Positions 7,552 to 7,995 of a stretch of 7,995 nt of DNA are shown piece by piece (the first letter of the stretch is position 1; each line of letters begins with the position of its first letter). This stretch comes from Methanobacteriota archaeon. GTDB lineage: Archaea > Methanobacteriota > Methanobacteria > Methanobacteriales > Methanobacteriaceae. The notes below the pieces were generated by a model, which was not told where the DNA came from, searched no databases, and saw only the letters and a program-made list of their open reading frames with translations. Location: contig JAEZKE010000136.1 in the NCBI GenBank assembly GCA_023436175.1, positions 1 through 7,995 of the forward strand. The letters are read 5' to 3'. Made by a program: the position numbers and the translations under genes.

Positions 7552-7572
7552 TTTATTTTTTTATTTAAAAAA
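7552..7572. terminator. Bidirectional T-rich termination region between convergent genes
   Basis: The plus strand has T7 at 7556-7562 within a T-rich tract, about 40 bases after the stop of the TatD-related gene. The minus strand has T6 opposite A 7567-7572, a few bases after the stop of the converging membrane protein gene. This fits archaeal oligo-T termination in both directions. No strong hairpin is visible. Confidence 0.5.
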
Positions 7573-7578
7573 GGAATT

Positions 7579-7995
7579 TTAGTGGCTCCCCCCAATAATG
7601 AAAGAAACTGCACTTATGAGTACTCCAATTAATACAATTTCGAAACTGATTTTTAAAAGATTATCCCTTGATACTTTACCAAGATACAGACCTAATATGA
7701 ATAATGCTACAAAACAAAGTGCCACTGTAGTTATAGTAGCTGTTATTTTATCTGCAATTAGTAAAAAAGGCACTACAGGAACAAAAGACCCTATAAAACT
7801 TGAAAATCCATGGGTAAACATACTCATGTAAATTCTTCTTTTTGCCTGCTTGTAAATGATGGTCTCATCAAGATCGCCCTCGTTCAGCATCATCTTTTCT
7901 TCAAGTTCACGCAGTGTCCTTGCTTCTTCTGCCCTTTCACCTATGAAAGAACCAAATGCATTTGACATTGCAAGAGCTATACCCCCACTTAATCC
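7579..7995 (-). CDS. VIT1/CCC1-type membrane protein, C-terminal part (start beyond window)
   Basis: The frame is open to the right edge: the codons before the internal ATG at 7968 read GLSGGIALA and continue into MSNAFGSFIGERAEE. This is the conserved glycine-rich helix end and GERAEE box of the VIT1/CCC1 family, so the visible 138 codons are a C-terminal fragment. In fragment numbering, a soluble, charged helical stretch (about 20-56) is followed by three hydrophobic segments: about 64-82 (with PVVPF), 85-106 and 115-135. The fragment ends IIGGSH. Characterised VIT1/CCC1 proteins move iron or manganese across membranes. Archaeal members of this kind are not assigned a substrate here, and the first helices cannot be seen. 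The gene converges on the TatD-related gene, with 61 bases between the two ends. Confidence 0.85.
   Translation of the reverse strand, partial: GLSGGIALAMSNAFGSFIGERAEEARTLRELEEKMMLNEGDLDETIIYKQAKRRIYMSMFTHGFSSFIGSFVPVVPFLLIADKITATITTVALCFVALFILGLYLGKVSRDNLLKISFEIVLIGVLISAVSFIIGGSH

Overview
The window looks like a piece of a methanogenic archaeal chromosome, most likely from the order Methanobacteriales. It is AT-rich, with strongly AT-rich intergenic gaps. It has archaeal-type TATA elements and Shine-Dalgarno (SD) sites of the GGAGG and GGTGAT type. Several of its families (PIN/KH ATPase, RNA ligase partner protein, archaeal TatD-related hydrolase, stand-alone HisI) are typical of euryarchaeal methanogens. 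The assignment rests on gene content and style only; no search was run.

Layout. Positions 1-377 hold the end of a plus-strand gene that appears broken: three one-base shifts in homopolymer runs and one in-frame stop interrupt an otherwise protein-like reading. Positions 414-4789 are a minus-strand cluster, read in the order hisS, hisI, PIN/ATPase/KH protein, TIM-barrel metalloenzyme. The spacings of 0, 42 and 65 bases suggest one operon. Its likely promoter lies at about 4867-4876 and overlaps a perfect 15-bp palindrome that could be an operator. Positions 4958-5620 (minus) encode an RNA ligase partner protein with a PIN-like fold. It is divergent from aroE (5797-6645, plus), which is followed by a TatD-related metal-dependent hydrolase (6669-7517, plus). 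Positions 7579-7995 (minus) encode the C-terminal part of a VIT1/CCC1-type membrane protein whose start lies beyond the window. No gene-free stretch is longer than about 180 bases.

Function. hisS and hisI join tRNA-His charging to a step of histidine synthesis, and the palindrome at their promoter suggests regulation. The two downstream genes encode a putative nuclease-ATPase with a nucleic-acid-binding KH domain and a TIM-barrel protein that keeps the complete endonuclease IV-type metal ligand set. With the RNA ligase partner, three neighbouring proteins have nuclease-like folds and no firmly known role. aroE supplies shikimate for aromatic amino acids.

Four gene starts were moved inward from the longest possible reading frame because SD sites support later starts: TIM-barrel gene 1166, hisS 4789, RNA ligase partner 5620, aroE 5797. 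I found no tRNA, rRNA, CRISPR array or insertion sequence.
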